Source: SIG672 sp045535095 (lineage in GTDB: Bacteria > Bacillota > Clostridia > Oscillospirales > CAG-272). From it: DNA of 63,061 nt. Of the stretch, positions 34,125 through 41,905 are shown piece after piece. The stretch's first letter is position 1. Every line of letters starts with the position of its first letter. The position numbers and the translations under genes are program-made. The notes under the pieces are model-generated. The model searched no databases and had not been told where the DNA came from. It worked only from the letters and a program-made list of their open reading frames with translations. The stretch covers positions 1 to 63,061 of the forward strand of contig JAZSKY010000002.1 in NCBI GenBank assembly GCA_045535095.1. The letters are read 5' to 3'.

Positions 34125-34922
34125 ATGTTAGTTATTTTTTCGGGTTGCTCGGGAGTCGGAAAGAACACAGTTATAAACAAGCTCATTTCCGAAAATGACA
34201 GCTACGGCATAATGCCCACCTACACCACAAGAGACAGACGACCCGGCGAAAAGGACGGCGTTCCGTACTATTTTCTTACCGACGAGCAGTTCGAGGCGAA
34301 GATAGAAAGCGGCGAGTTCTACGAATACGAAAGAGTGCACAATCATTATTACGGCACCTCGAGAAAGCTTCTCGCTGAAAGCGTTGCGAGCGGTAAAACT
34401 CTTATGAAGGATATCGACGTTAACGGTGCTGTGAATCTTTCCAATATACTTAAAAACGACGTCAAGACAGTACCTCTTTTCCTCTACGTTGAAAGCGCAG
34501 ACGTTCTCGTTGAGCGCCTTATCGGAAGAGGCGAGAAGGATATCGAGCTTAGACTCAAGAGATACGAGTTCGAGATGTCCAAGATAAACTGCTACTCCTA
34601 CATTATAGATAATAAGTCTCTCGAGGACACCTCCAAGATGGTGGACTCGCTTATAAAGCTCGAAAAGAGCGGCGAAAAAATACTTTCCAATATTAAGAAA
34701 GAGGATATTTCCGCGGAAAAGATTGCCGAGGCGCTCAAGCTTTACGAGAGCGGAGAATATCCCGAGCCCGTAAAGGTCAGCGTGTGTGACGGAAAGTTCG
34801 TCATTACCGAGGGCGTTGAGAGATATATCGCTTCGCTCAAGGCAGATAAAACGGTTGCAAAGGATCTCGTTCTTGTCAGCGAGAGTTTTGAGGCAAACGA
34901 CGATTTTTACAGCCTCGTTTAA
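34125..34922 (+). CDS. Guanylate-kinase-like protein with a C-terminal extension
   Basis: A 265-residue protein. Residues 1-185 match guanylate kinase, which phosphorylates GMP: P-loop GCSGVGKNT (7-15), TTRDRRPGEKDGVPYYF with the GMP-binding residues, the Y-x-Y-x-x-V-H-N-H-Y-Y-G-T block, and a DIDVNGA segment. The usual enzyme ends near 190-205. Here about 75 extra residues follow; the part near 215-245 (VKVSVCDGKFVITEGVERYIA) recalls the start of ParB/sulfiredoxin-like domains, V-x-V-x-x-x-D-G-K-Y-x-I-x-x-G-x-x-R, but is short and weak. It could be the essential Gmk with an added regulatory tail, or a paralogue. Own promoter and terminator. Confidence 0.8.
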   Translation: MLVIFSGCSGVGKNTVINKLISENDSYGIMPTYTTRDRRPGEKDGVPYYFLTDEQFEAKIESGEFYEYERVHNHYYGTSRKLLAESVASGKTLMKDIDVNGAVNLSNILKNDVKTVPLFLYVESADVLVERLIGRGEKDIELRLKRYEFEMSKINCYSYIIDNKSLEDTSKMVDSLIKLEKSGEKILSNIKKEDISAEKIAEALKLYESGEYPEPVKVSVCDGKFVITEGVERYIASLKADKTVAKDLVLVSESFEANDDFYSLV

Positions 34923-34930
34923 TAAAAAGC

Positions 34931-34961
34931 AAAAACGACTTGCAAAAGCAAGTCGTTTTTT
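34931..34961. terminator. Terminator shared by the guanylate-kinase gene and tRNA-Leu
   Basis: AAAAACGACTTGC (34931-34943) pairs with GCAAGTCGTTTTT (34948-34960) around AAAA; A- and T-runs flank it on both sides. The tRNA-Leu gene ends two bases away. Confidence 0.9.
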
Positions 34962-34962
34962 A

Positions 34963-35046
34963 TGCCGGTGGCGGGGGTCGAACCCGCACCCCGTTGCCGG
35001 GACCGGATTTTGAGTCCGGCGCGTCTGCCAGTTCCACCACACCGGC
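34963..35046 (-). tRNA. tRNA-Leu (anticodon CAA)
   Basis: The reverse complement starts GCCGGTG and ends CACCGGC plus discriminator A. It has a type II variable arm (CCCGGCAACGGGGT region), anticodon stem CCGGA/TCCGG with loop CTCAAAA, and T loop TTCGACC. The anticodon CAA reads TTG. CCA is not encoded. Confidence 0.95.
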
Positions 35047-35060
35047 GAAGTTACTTCGGT

Positions 35061-35089
35061 ATTATAGCACAGACTTTCAAAAAAATCAA
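35061..35089 (-). promoter_or_regulatory. Sigma-A promoter of tRNA-Leu
   Basis: TTGATT (35089-35084), 17 bases, TATAAT (35066-35061) on the minus strand, 14 bases before the tRNA. Confidence 0.82.
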
Positions 35090-35128
35090 CACTTTTAAAA
35101 ATTTTTTTATTTTTTCTTAAAAATACTA

Positions 35129-35157
35129 TTGACAAATCGATTTTGCTCTGCTATAAT
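35129..35157 (+). promoter_or_regulatory. Sigma-A promoter of tRNA-Thr
   Basis: TTGACA (35129-35134), 17 bases, TATAAT (35152-35157); full consensus. Confidence 0.92.
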
Positions 35158-35183
35158 GCAAAGGTACTCAGCGAGAGCGCTAT

Positions 35184-35256
<73 letters not shown>

Positions 35257-35263
35257 TAAACGA

Positions 35264-35292
35264 AAAACACACCCAAGCGGGTGTGTTTTTTT
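35264..35292 (+). terminator. Terminator of tRNA-Thr
   Basis: AAAACACACCC (35264-35274) pairs with GGGTGTGTTTT (35279-35289), loop AAGC, then more T. Confidence 0.9.
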
Positions 35293-35300
35293 GTTTAAAA

Positions 35301-35430
35301 TTACTCTCGCTTCAAATCGGGTTTTGCGAGCGAAGCGAAGCAAAGACCGGTTCGTGGTTCCTCGAACGCAGTGAGAGTATCCGGGTAGTAGCTTAAAATA
35401 AAAAGCAACCCAAACGGGTGTGTTTTTTTC
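35301..35430. repeat. Duplicated tRNA-Thr 3' end and terminator behind a palindromic insert
   Basis: The 19 bases ATCCGGGTAGTAGCTTAAA at 35242-35260 (3' end of tRNA-Thr and flank) recur at 35379-35397, 137 bases later, and are again followed by a terminator-like ACCC-AAAC-GGGTGTG T-run (35408-35429). GGTTCG of the T loop recurs at 35349-35354, but is split from ATCCGGG by 24 extra bases. The sequence before it (35303-35378) begins ACTCTC and ends GAGAGT and contains CTCGCTTC/GCGAGCGAAGCGAAG palindromes. It looks like an integration or duplication scar at a tRNA 3' end. Confidence 0.7.
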
Positions 35431-35440
35431 GCTTTTCCTC

Positions 35441-35469
35441 TTGACACCGCGAAAGACGCGTGATATAAT
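35441..35469 (+). promoter_or_regulatory. Sigma-A promoter of the GLUG surface protein gene
   Basis: TTGACA (35441-35446), 17 bases, TATAAT (35464-35469); full consensus, about 45 bases before the start codon. Confidence 0.9.
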
Positions 35470-35514
35470 CATTTTCGTCGGTTTTCGACAAAAATTCACA
35501 CTAAGAGGCAGTTT

Positions 35515-37503
35515 ATGTGCGTCAAAAAACGGCTTTTTTATACTTTGTTCTTAATAGCGTTTGCGAGTGCGGCAGTTCTTGGAAACGCCTTTTTTGTAAA
35601 CGCAGAGGAGATCGGATCTGTGGCAAGTGCGTTCTCTTCGGGAATTGGCACGAAAAACGATCCGTACGTTATAAAAACTTCGGCTGAGCTTGAGTTCTTT
35701 GCTGAAAGCGTGAACAACGGAAATTCGTACGAAGGTAAATATATAGTGCTTGGCGCTGATATTATAATGAACGACGAGACCTTTGCTTTTGATTCTGACA
35801 GCGGACTTGTGAAGATAACAGACTCGGATAATACTGTATGGCTCGGATCGGGTGTGCGTGGCGATAAAAGCGGAGGAAATGCTACGTTTGACAATACTCC
35901 GAGCGAGATCGGCGCGTTTTACGAAAGTCCGTATTCCCCTGAGCGCGTATCTTATGGTGGCGACCTTCTGAGACATACTCCGATAGGAAAGAAAACCCAA
36001 CCGTTTTCCGGATATTTTGACGGTTGCGGATATACTGTAACGGGACTTTGCTGTATAGAGCCGATAAAAAATTTCATCGGACTTTTCGGATATACAGAAG
36101 GCGCATCCATCAGGAATGTTACACTTGAAAATTCCTGCATCTGCGGCAATTCTTCTGTTGGCGCAATAGTTGGAAATCTTGTGGATTCACATATTACCTC
36201 GTCTGCCTCGGACGCTAGCGTGGTGGGAGGGGGAATCCTCGGAGGAGTGGTTGGTCATCTTCTCGATTCGGATCTTTCCGAATGCTACAATCTTGGTGCG
36301 ATCATCGGATCTGAAAAGGTCGGCGGAGTAGTCGGCGTGAATCAGGGCGACGTTACGAATTCATACAACGCAGGACTCGTTTGTGCCGATGCGCTTGTCG
36401 GAGGTATAGCCGGACAAAATATTGGACGGATAAGCACGTCATACAATCTCGGAAAAGTATTCGCACTGCGCGATTTTGGCGCAATATCCGGGTCCGGTGA
36501 GAATGGAATACAAAATTCCTTTTATATAAACGGATCGCTCGGTGAGGACTGTGACGGAATGACAGATGCTCAGATGAGAGATGCCGACACCTACGATGGC
36601 TTTGATTTTACGTCGGTCTGGACTCTTGACGATAACCCCTCGTATCCGTACCCGACGCTTGTTTCTGTAAGTCACATCTATAAAGAACATATCCACACGT
36701 ATAAAAACGATTGTGACGTTTCGTGCGACAGCTGCGGTTACGAAAGAAAAATAAGCCATTCTTACGGCTCGGAGCTTCAGAAGGATGAAAGCGCGCACTA
36801 TTTAGTGTGTAGCGTATGCGGTAATATAGGAAAGGTCAGTGCCCATAAATACGACGATGCTTGCGACAGTATCTGCAACGAATGCTCGTTTGACAGAAAC
36901 GTTTATCACGATTTTTCTGCTGCTTGGTACTCGGATAGCAAGTGTCACTGGAACGAATGTACACGCTGCGGCGAAAGAATAAATGAAGGCGCTCACGAGG
37001 GCGGCAAGGAAGCAACCGAGGGAAGCCCCAAGACCTGTAAGATATGCTCGTATATTATCGAGCCCGCTCTCGGTCATAAGCACTCCTATACAGGCAAGTG
37101 GCTCAGTAGCGACGATGGGCATTATAAGGAGTGTGAGTGCGGTCAGAAAAGCGACCTTTCTCCGCACGAATGGGACTCGGGAACTATCACAAAATTTCCC
37201 ACCGCTGATAACCCCGGAACGTACACTTATAAGTGCGACGTATGTGCGCGAAAGCGTGTTGAATACGTTGAAGATATTACAGATATAATCTATCCCGACA
37301 ACGAAGAAACGGACGCTTCTGACGGCGATACAAGTGAGGAAATACTTCGCGAAAATAACGTCTATCCTATCGAGGAAAACGATAAAAATATCAGCCTTGC
37401 GCTCAGCATAGGAGCGCTCGTTATAGGACTTCTCAATCTTGTAATGTTTGCCGTAATTATCGTGATTTTGTTAAAGAAAAATGAAAACGGAAGGAATAAA
37501 TAA
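35515..37503 (+). CDS. Surface protein with GLUG repeats, His/Cys repeats and a C-terminal membrane anchor
   Basis: A 662-residue protein. A signal peptide (about 1-30) is followed by G-T-K-N-D-P-Y-V-I-x-T-x-x-E-L, the usual opening of GLUG adhesin-like proteins, and then GLUG repeats at about 185-335 (for example VGAIVGN, GGVVGVN, GGIAGQN). From about 385 to 590 come His/Cys repeats of the type H-S/T-Y ... D-x-H-x-x-x-C-x-x-C-G, of which at least five are visible. An acidic linker and one membrane segment (about 627-652) with a KKN tail end the protein. I infer an adhesin or matrix-binding surface protein. Its His/Cys repeats are shared with the proteins at 9.8-11.1, 12.3-14.4 and 59.6-62.9 kb. 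Confidence 0.85.
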   Translation: MCVKKRLFYTLFLIAFASAAVLGNAFFVNAEEIGSVASAFSSGIGTKNDPYVIKTSAELEFFAESVNNGNSYEGKYIVLGADIIMNDETFAFDSDSGLVKITDSDNTVWLGSGVRGDKSGGNATFDNTPSEIGAFYESPYSPERVSYGGDLLRHTPIGKKTQPFSGYFDGCGYTVTGLCCIEPIKNFIGLFGYTEGASIRNVTLENSCICGNSSVGAIVGNLVDSHITSSASDASVVGGGILGGVVGHLLDSDLSECYNLGAIIGSEKVGGVVGVNQGDVTNSYNAGLVCADALVGGIAGQNIGRISTSYNLGKVFALRDFGAISGSGENGIQNSFYINGSLGEDCDGMTDAQMRDADTYDGFDFTSVWTLDDNPSYPYPTLVSVSHIYKEHIHTYKNDCDVSCDSCGYERKISHSYGSELQKDESAHYLVCSVCGNIGKVSAHKYDDACDSICNECSFDRNVYHDFSAAWYSDSKCHWNECTRCGERINEGAHEGGKEATEGSPKTCKICSYIIEPALGHKHSYTGKWLSSDDGHYKECECGQKSDLSPHEWDSGTITKFPTADNPGTYTYKCDVCARKRVEYVEDITDIIYPDNEETDASDGDTSEEILRENNVYPIEENDKNISLALSIGALVIGLLNLVMFAVIIVILLKKNENGRNK

Positions 37504-37517
37504 TTCCTTCCGTTTTT
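37484..37517. terminator. Bidirectional terminator between the GLUG gene and yfcE
   Basis: AAAACGGAAGGAAT (37484-37497) pairs with ATTCCTTCCGTTTT (37503-37516), 14 bp; A- and T-runs on both sides. It overlaps the stop codon of the plus-strand gene. Confidence 0.92.
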
Positions 37518-37523
37518 CTGTTT

Positions 37524-38066
37524 TTATAAGGTGTGACTCATATACTCATTGCCATCAAGATCCTTCCACGTAAAGCGTCCGTTTTCGAGCGTCATATACG
37601 AGTGCGGCGAGTTCTCCTTGGGTATGGAAACAGAGCCGGGATTCATATAAATATTCTCTCCGAATTTTTCGCATTTCGGGACGTGCGTGTGTCCGTGAAG
37701 AAGAACGTCTCCGCTTGAGATCGGCGGCGGATTCTGAGTGTTGAAAACGTGTCCGTGGGTGATAAATACGGTTTTTTCGCCCTGCGAAAGAAGAGCGTAG
37801 TCAGCGAGAATAGGGAAGCTAAGCACCATCTGATCGACCTCGGTATCGCAGTTTCCTCTGACGCAAAGAAGCCTGTTCTTCATGGGATTCAGCATTTCGA
37901 TAACCTTCTTGGGTGCATATCCCTCGGGGAGATCGTTTCTCGGTCCGTGATAGAGAATGTCTCCAAGAATTATCATTTTGTCCGCACCCTCGCGCTCAAG
38001 GGCGCAAAGGAGCTTTTCGCAGTAGTATGCGGAGCCGTGTATATCTGAAGCAATGAGAAATTTCAT
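37524..38066 (-). CDS. yfcE: YfcE-type phosphodiesterase (calcineurin-like metallophosphoesterase)
   Basis: A 180-residue binuclear-metal phosphoesterase. Metal-binding motifs are all present: SDIHG (8-12), GDILYHGPRN (35-44), GNCD (about 91-94), THGH (about 124-127) and HGHTH (about 144-148), followed by NPGS. The YfcE/MJ0936 group hydrolyses phosphodiesters in vitro, with the physiological substrate unclear. It is the only protein gene on the minus strand to the right of 34 kb in this window. Own promoter; ATG 38066 after AAAGGA. Confidence 0.92.
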   Translation of the reverse strand: MKFLIASDIHGSAYYCEKLLCALEREGADKMIILGDILYHGPRNDLPEGYAPKKVIEMLNPMKNRLLCVRGNCDTEVDQMVLSFPILADYALLSQGEKTVFITHGHVFNTQNPPPISSGDVLLHGHTHVPKCEKFGENIYMNPGSVSIPKENSPHSYMTLENGRFTWKDLDGNEYMSHTL

Positions 38067-38096
38067 ATAAATATCCTTTCAAGGTGACTTTTTTAC

Positions 38097-38125
38097 ATTA
38101 TAAACCGCTGTGGCGTCCTTGTCAA
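38097..38125 (-). promoter_or_regulatory. Sigma-A promoter of yfcE
   Basis: TTGACA (38125-38120), 17 bases, TATAAT (38102-38097) on the minus strand. Confidence 0.9.
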
Positions 38126-38206
38126 GCGCTTTTTTCGCTTTGTACTGCGCAACTCCCGATTTTTTCAAAAAAGTGTGAAGAAAAAGTTAATTCGTTTAAA
38201 GAACTA

Positions 38207-38235
38207 TTGAAATTATTTGAAATATATTATATAAT
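38207..38235 (+). promoter_or_regulatory. Sigma-A promoter of the dCMP deaminase-rimI-tsaD operon
   Basis: TTGAAA (38207-38212), 17 bases, TATAAT (38230-38235) in an A/T-rich stretch. The leader to the GTG start is about 80 bases. Confidence 0.78.
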
Positions 38236-38321
38236 ATGTTGTTAAATTCGATATTTCTGCGTTTTTCACATTTTTTCGCTTGAAACGGGCGAAAAAACGC
38301 GGAGCAAGGAAGGATAAAACA

Positions 38322-38810
38322 GTGGAAAGAGTAAGTAAACCCAATTATTATCTCGATATAGCGAGAACAGTTGCAACTAGATCGACCTGCCTGAGAAAGA
38401 AATTCGGAGCGGTCATAGTAAACGAGGATACTATCGTATCAACGGGATACAACGGCGCGCCGCGTGGCAGACAGAACTGCGATAAGCTTGGAAACTGTAT
38501 GCGCGATAAGCTCGGAATTCCGAGAGGAGAGCGCTATGAGCTTTGCAGATCGGTACACGCAGAGCAGAACGCGATAATTGCCGCCTCCCGCGAGCGTATG
38601 ATAGGCTCAACTCTCTATCTCGCTTGTCTCGACAGTAAGACGGGCGAGCTTGTAGGAGACGTTACCTGTTGTATGATGTGCAAGCGTACCGTTATAAACG
38701 CAGGCATTGAAAACGTGGTTATAAAAACCGGAGAAAACGAGTTCAAGACCATTAAGGTCAGAGACTGGATATTAAACGACGACAGTCTTTCGGGAGTATT
38801 CGGATACTGA
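38322..38810 (+). CDS. dCMP deaminase (ComEB family)
   Basis: A 162-residue zinc-dependent deaminase that converts dCMP to dUMP, a source of thymidylate. The zinc site is HAEQN (79-83) plus the cysteines of CCMMC (117 and 120); the ComEB-type N-terminus YLDIARTVATRSTC is clear. The open frame could start at a TTG at 38280, but AAGGAAGG lies eight bases before the GTG at 38322, and the protein then begins at the family's usual place. First gene of a co-directional run: deaminase, membrane protein, rimI, membrane protein, tsaD. Confidence 0.92.
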   Translation: MERVSKPNYYLDIARTVATRSTCLRKKFGAVIVNEDTIVSTGYNGAPRGRQNCDKLGNCMRDKLGIPRGERYELCRSVHAEQNAIIAASRERMIGSTLYLACLDSKTGELVGDVTCCMMCKRTVINAGIENVVIKTGENEFKTIKVRDWILNDDSLSGVFGY

Positions 38811-38848
38811 TATTTTAAGTCAAAGCAAACTGAAAGGATCGCTAAAAG

Positions 38849-39565
38849 ATGAAAAAGGACTCGACAGTCGAAAAAAAGAATAGCATAAGACCGTGGCTGA
38901 TCGCGCTTTCGATCGTCCTTTTCGTTCTTCTGATCACCGCGCTCGCATACTTTCTCGAGGGCTATCACCACGTGAGAAGAATATCGTACGATGCAGATAG
39001 CGACACGCTTTACGACAAACGTCACGACATTACCTACGTTCGTGCGCCCGAGTGCTATGAGCCGGTAAGACTTTCCAAAAACGCTTACGCAAAGGACGGT
39101 GAGCTGAAATACTATCAGCTTGGCTATCTTGATGCAGACGGAAACGAGCAGCTTATTTCGGTTACCGATATGCTTTCGACATCAAGAGACAGCGGATCGG
39201 TGATATATTATAATCCGGATACGGTAAAGATGCCCGAGCTTCGCGATTTCGGTGCAAACGTAATATACGCCTGCGACTACTATAACACGCTCGATCAGCT
39301 TTCAGAGAGCGAAACGAGAGTGTTCATTGAGTCCTATCTCAAATCAAACGAGGCGTCTGTTATGAGCGCGGACGAATTTTTCACGCTTCGCGTAAGATCG
39401 TCCGAATATCCGCATCTTTCTTACAGAATGAATCTTTTCTGGGAAAATGACACCTTTTACGTGCAGGACGTAGTCACAACCAAAACATACGAGCTTCCTG
39501 CAAACGCGCAGAGAATATTTGACAAAGAGCGTCTTTCCCTTATTGCAGAGGGTGGATCGAAATGA
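38849..39565 (+). CDS. Single-pass membrane protein of unknown function
   Basis: A 238-residue protein I do not recognise. A short basic N-terminus, one membrane segment (about 16-36) and an extracytoplasmic region of about 200 residues rich in Tyr and Asp. No catalytic motif is visible. It overlaps rimI by four bases, so expression is coupled to the acetyltransferase. ATG 38849 follows a GAAAGGA site. Confidence 0.75.
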   Translation: MKKDSTVEKKNSIRPWLIALSIVLFVLLITALAYFLEGYHHVRRISYDADSDTLYDKRHDITYVRAPECYEPVRLSKNAYAKDGELKYYQLGYLDADGNEQLISVTDMLSTSRDSGSVIYYNPDTVKMPELRDFGANVIYACDYYNTLDQLSESETRVFIESYLKSNEASVMSADEFFTLRVRSSEYPHLSYRMNLFWENDTFYVQDVVTTKTYELPANAQRIFDKERLSLIAEGGSK

Positions 39566-40002
39566 GTCTTAGGATAGTACCTTTTGAGGAAAAATATCTC
39601 GACTCTATCTGCGAAATAGAGAACGCAAGCTTTAGTGATCCGTGGTCGAAAAACGCATTTTGCGACTTTTCCTCGTCAATATACGCGATATACCTCGCGC
39701 TTGACGGCGAAAACGACATTTGCGGATATATCGTTGCTTCCTTTATCTCTCCCGAGTGTGAGATATTAAATCTTGCTGTGTCGCCCTCGTTCAGAAGAAG
39801 AGGAATCGCAGACAGTCTCCTTGAATTTCTCTTTGAAGAGGCGAAAAGAAGAGACTGCGACACTGTGCTTCTTGACGTGAGAGCGTCAAATACGCCTGCA
39901 ATATCTCTTTATGAAAAGCACGGCTTTTACAAGGTGGGCGTGCGCAAAAGATATTATGCGGGTCCGGTCGAAGATGCACTACTGATGGACAGAAATTTAT
40001 AA
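39562..40002 (+). CDS. rimI: Ribosomal protein S18 alanine N-acetyltransferase (GNAT)
   Basis: A 146-residue GNAT acetyltransferase. The acetyl-CoA loop is RRRGIADSLL (about 74-83), preceded by the beta-4 strand ILNLAVSP and followed by LDVRASNTPAISLYEKHGF with the typical C-terminal RKRYYAGP. These blocks fit RimI, which acetylates the N-terminal alanine of ribosomal protein S18 in E. coli; in many Firmicutes it lies in the tsaE-tsaB-rimI-tsaD cluster. Here tsaD follows one gene later, but tsaB and tsaE are absent from the window. Confidence 0.88.
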   Translation: MSLRIVPFEEKYLDSICEIENASFSDPWSKNAFCDFSSSIYAIYLALDGENDICGYIVASFISPECEILNLAVSPSFRRRGIADSLLEFLFEEAKRRDCDTVLLDVRASNTPAISLYEKHGFYKVGVRKRYYAGPVEDALLMDRNL

Positions 40003-40018
40003 GTAAGAGGGAATTTAT

Positions 40019-40570
40019 ATGAAAGATAAACTTTACAATATTTTACAGAAGATCGGAGCACTTTTTCTGCTTAATATAGCCGTTATACTCGTATATCTGC
40101 TCATATCTCTTTTCTTTAAAATACCCGTTGTGCGTGAGCTGCTTGAGAGACATACCGACTCGTTCGTTCTTGTAATCGTGCTTTTGCGCGTTTACTGCAT
40201 AGCCTACTACGTCATTCTTGCTTTGGCAATATTTAAAAACGCGTCGGCAAAAAGAGCGTTTCTGAATGCTACCGCGGAGAGTGGGTACACCCTTCGTGAC
40301 GGAGCGCTTGATTATTTTAAAAACTATTTTATGAGCGATACTCTTGCAGTAGCGACGGTGTCGGTGATAGCGTATGCGCTCCTCGGAATGCTCGATATAG
40401 GTTTTGTAAAGCTTTTGTTTCTTCCGCAGCTTGCACTTTTCGGCTTCTTTTCGAACGGTGCGTGTGTAGTATATCTTGTACTGACTCTTGCGCTCAACTT
40501 CGTTTTAACGCTCGCGGCGCAGTATATCTGGGATAAAAACAGACTCGGAAGTCGCAAAGACGCTAATTGA
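40019..40570 (+). CDS. Membrane protein with about four membrane segments, unknown function
   Basis: A 183-residue hydrophobic protein with predicted membrane segments at about 14-34, 47-68, 115-133 and 146-168, and short loops. No recognised family motif. It is inserted between rimI and tsaD, with 16 and 23 bases on either side, so it belongs to the same operon; a link with the tRNA-modification genes cannot be inferred from sequence. Confidence 0.75.
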   Translation: MKDKLYNILQKIGALFLLNIAVILVYLLISLFFKIPVVRELLERHTDSFVLVIVLLRVYCIAYYVILALAIFKNASAKRAFLNATAESGYTLRDGALDYFKNYFMSDTLAVATVSVIAYALLGMLDIGFVKLLFLPQLALFGFFSNGACVVYLVLTLALNFVLTLAAQYIWDKNRLGSRKDAN

Positions 40571-40593
40571 CACTCTAAAAGAAAGGTAATAAG

Positions 40594-41601
40594 ATGCTTA
40601 TTATTGCATTTGAGTCCTCGTGTGACGAAACTTCGGTTGCAGTTGCCGAGATCGACCAGAATAAATACGAAATACGCTCGAATATCGTTGCCTCGCAGAT
40701 AGAAATGCACACCCTTTACGGCGGTGTCGTTCCCGAGATAGCGAGCAGAGCGCATACCGAGGCTATATCGAGACTGACATACGAGGCACTCGATAAGGCA
40801 GGCGTTACCCCCGAGGAAATAGACCTCGTTGCGGTCACGTCAAACCCCGGACTTATCGGAGCGCTGCTTGTCGGAGTCGGCTTTGCAAAAGGCTTTGCCG
40901 CTGCATACAACAAGCCGATAGTAGCGGTAAACCACATTAAAGGACATACCGCGGCGGCGTATTACGCGCACGAAGGTCTTAAAGCACCCTTTTTCGCGCT
41001 CGTTGCTTCGGGCGGACACACCTCCCTTATCGACGTAAAGAGTCCGTCTGAATATATTACGGTCGGAAGAACGCGCGACGATGCGGCAGGAGAAGCCTTT
41101 GATAAGGTTGCAAGAGTGCTTGGCATCGGTTATCCGGGCGGCGCAGTTATGGATAAGCTCGCTTACGAGGGCGATCCGAAGGCGATAAAGCTTCCGAGTC
41201 CCGCACTTGCAGACTCGATAGATTTCTCGTTCAGCGGTCTTAAAACTGCCGTTATAAATTACGTTAATACCGCAAGGCAAAAGGGCGTTGAAATATCGCA
41301 CGCCGATATTGCCGCTTCCTTTACCGCTTCGGTGGTTGGCGCGATAATAAAGAATCTTGAAAAGGCACACGGGATATACGGCTACGAGACTCTCGTTATC
41401 GCAGGAGGAGTTGCCGCAAACTCGCATCTTCGCGCGGCGGCAGAAAAGCTTGCCGAGAGACTCGGCGTACGCCTTTGTTTCCCTGATAAATCGCTTTGCG
41501 GAGACAATGCCGCGATGATAGCCGCTCAGGCTTATCACGAATTTTGCGCGGGAAATATGGCTGACAGCACGCTTAACGCGTATTCCTATCAGGAGACCTG
41601 A
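40594..41601 (+). CDS. tsaD: tRNA N6-adenosine threonylcarbamoyltransferase
   Basis: A 335-residue TsaD (Gcp/YgjD) of the ASKHA fold. With TsaB and TsaE it transfers the threonylcarbamoyl group to A37 of tRNAs reading ANN codons. Family marks: FESSCDETSVAV (6-17), PEIASRAH, the metal-binding VNHIKGH (about 109-115), ASGGHT, GEAFDKVARVLG and a C-terminal GGVAANSHLR with CGDNAAMIA. Length and order are typical. Last gene of the operon; no clear terminator hairpin follows within the next 100 bases. Confidence 0.97.
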   Translation: MLIIAFESSCDETSVAVAEIDQNKYEIRSNIVASQIEMHTLYGGVVPEIASRAHTEAISRLTYEALDKAGVTPEEIDLVAVTSNPGLIGALLVGVGFAKGFAAAYNKPIVAVNHIKGHTAAAYYAHEGLKAPFFALVASGGHTSLIDVKSPSEYITVGRTRDDAAGEAFDKVARVLGIGYPGGAVMDKLAYEGDPKAIKLPSPALADSIDFSFSGLKTAVINYVNTARQKGVEISHADIAASFTASVVGAIIKNLEKAHGIYGYETLVIAGGVAANSHLRAAAEKLAERLGVRLCFPDKSLCGDNAAMIAAQAYHEFCAGNMADSTLNAYSYQET

Positions 41602-41905
41602 AATTTTTGGTGATTTCGACAAATTTTTCGCGGCATAATGACGTCAAAAACGCCTGAAAATGTATATTTTTCTGTATATACAAAAACCGAAAAGATTTAT
41701 TCCACCCATAAAATTATGGTAAAAAATGCACTCTTTCCACAAAAAATGCCTTAAAATCGGTACTTGTTGTGGAAAACTCTGTGGATACTGTGGATAATTT
41801 ACACTTTTCACACATAAGAAAATTATACCAAAAAACTGTATGCAATTTGCACAAAAGCAATTTTGAATATTTAATCCAAATCAATATAAGAGAGGTAAAA
41901 AAACA
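41602..41905. other. 304-bp A/T-rich intergenic region with a cluster of DnaA-box-like sites
   Basis: Between 41733 and 41853 seven 9-mers match the DnaA box TTWTNCACA with at most one mismatch. Minus strand: 41768-41776 (full match), 41780-41788 (one mismatch) and 41789-41797 (TTATCCACA, perfect). Plus strand: 41733-41741, 41804-41812, 41806-41814 (overlapping) and 41845-41853, one mismatch each. A TGTATAT/ATATACA inverted repeat lies at 41661-41682, and A/T-rich stretches lie on both sides. This could be an origin or a DnaA-binding regulatory site. No open frame or hairpin terminator was seen in it. Confidence 0.65.
41847..41875 (+). promoter_or_regulatory. Possible promoter of the dehydrogenase-rex-dnaD operon
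   Basis: TTGCAC (41847-41852), 17 bases, TTTAAT (41870-41875). Weaker than the other promoters here; it overlaps the last DnaA-like box. Confidence 0.45.

Noticed and set aside
35301..35400. Insertion sequence between tRNA-Thr and the GLUG gene
   Set aside because: The insert is about 100 bp with no transposase frame and no target-site duplication apart from the tRNA end.
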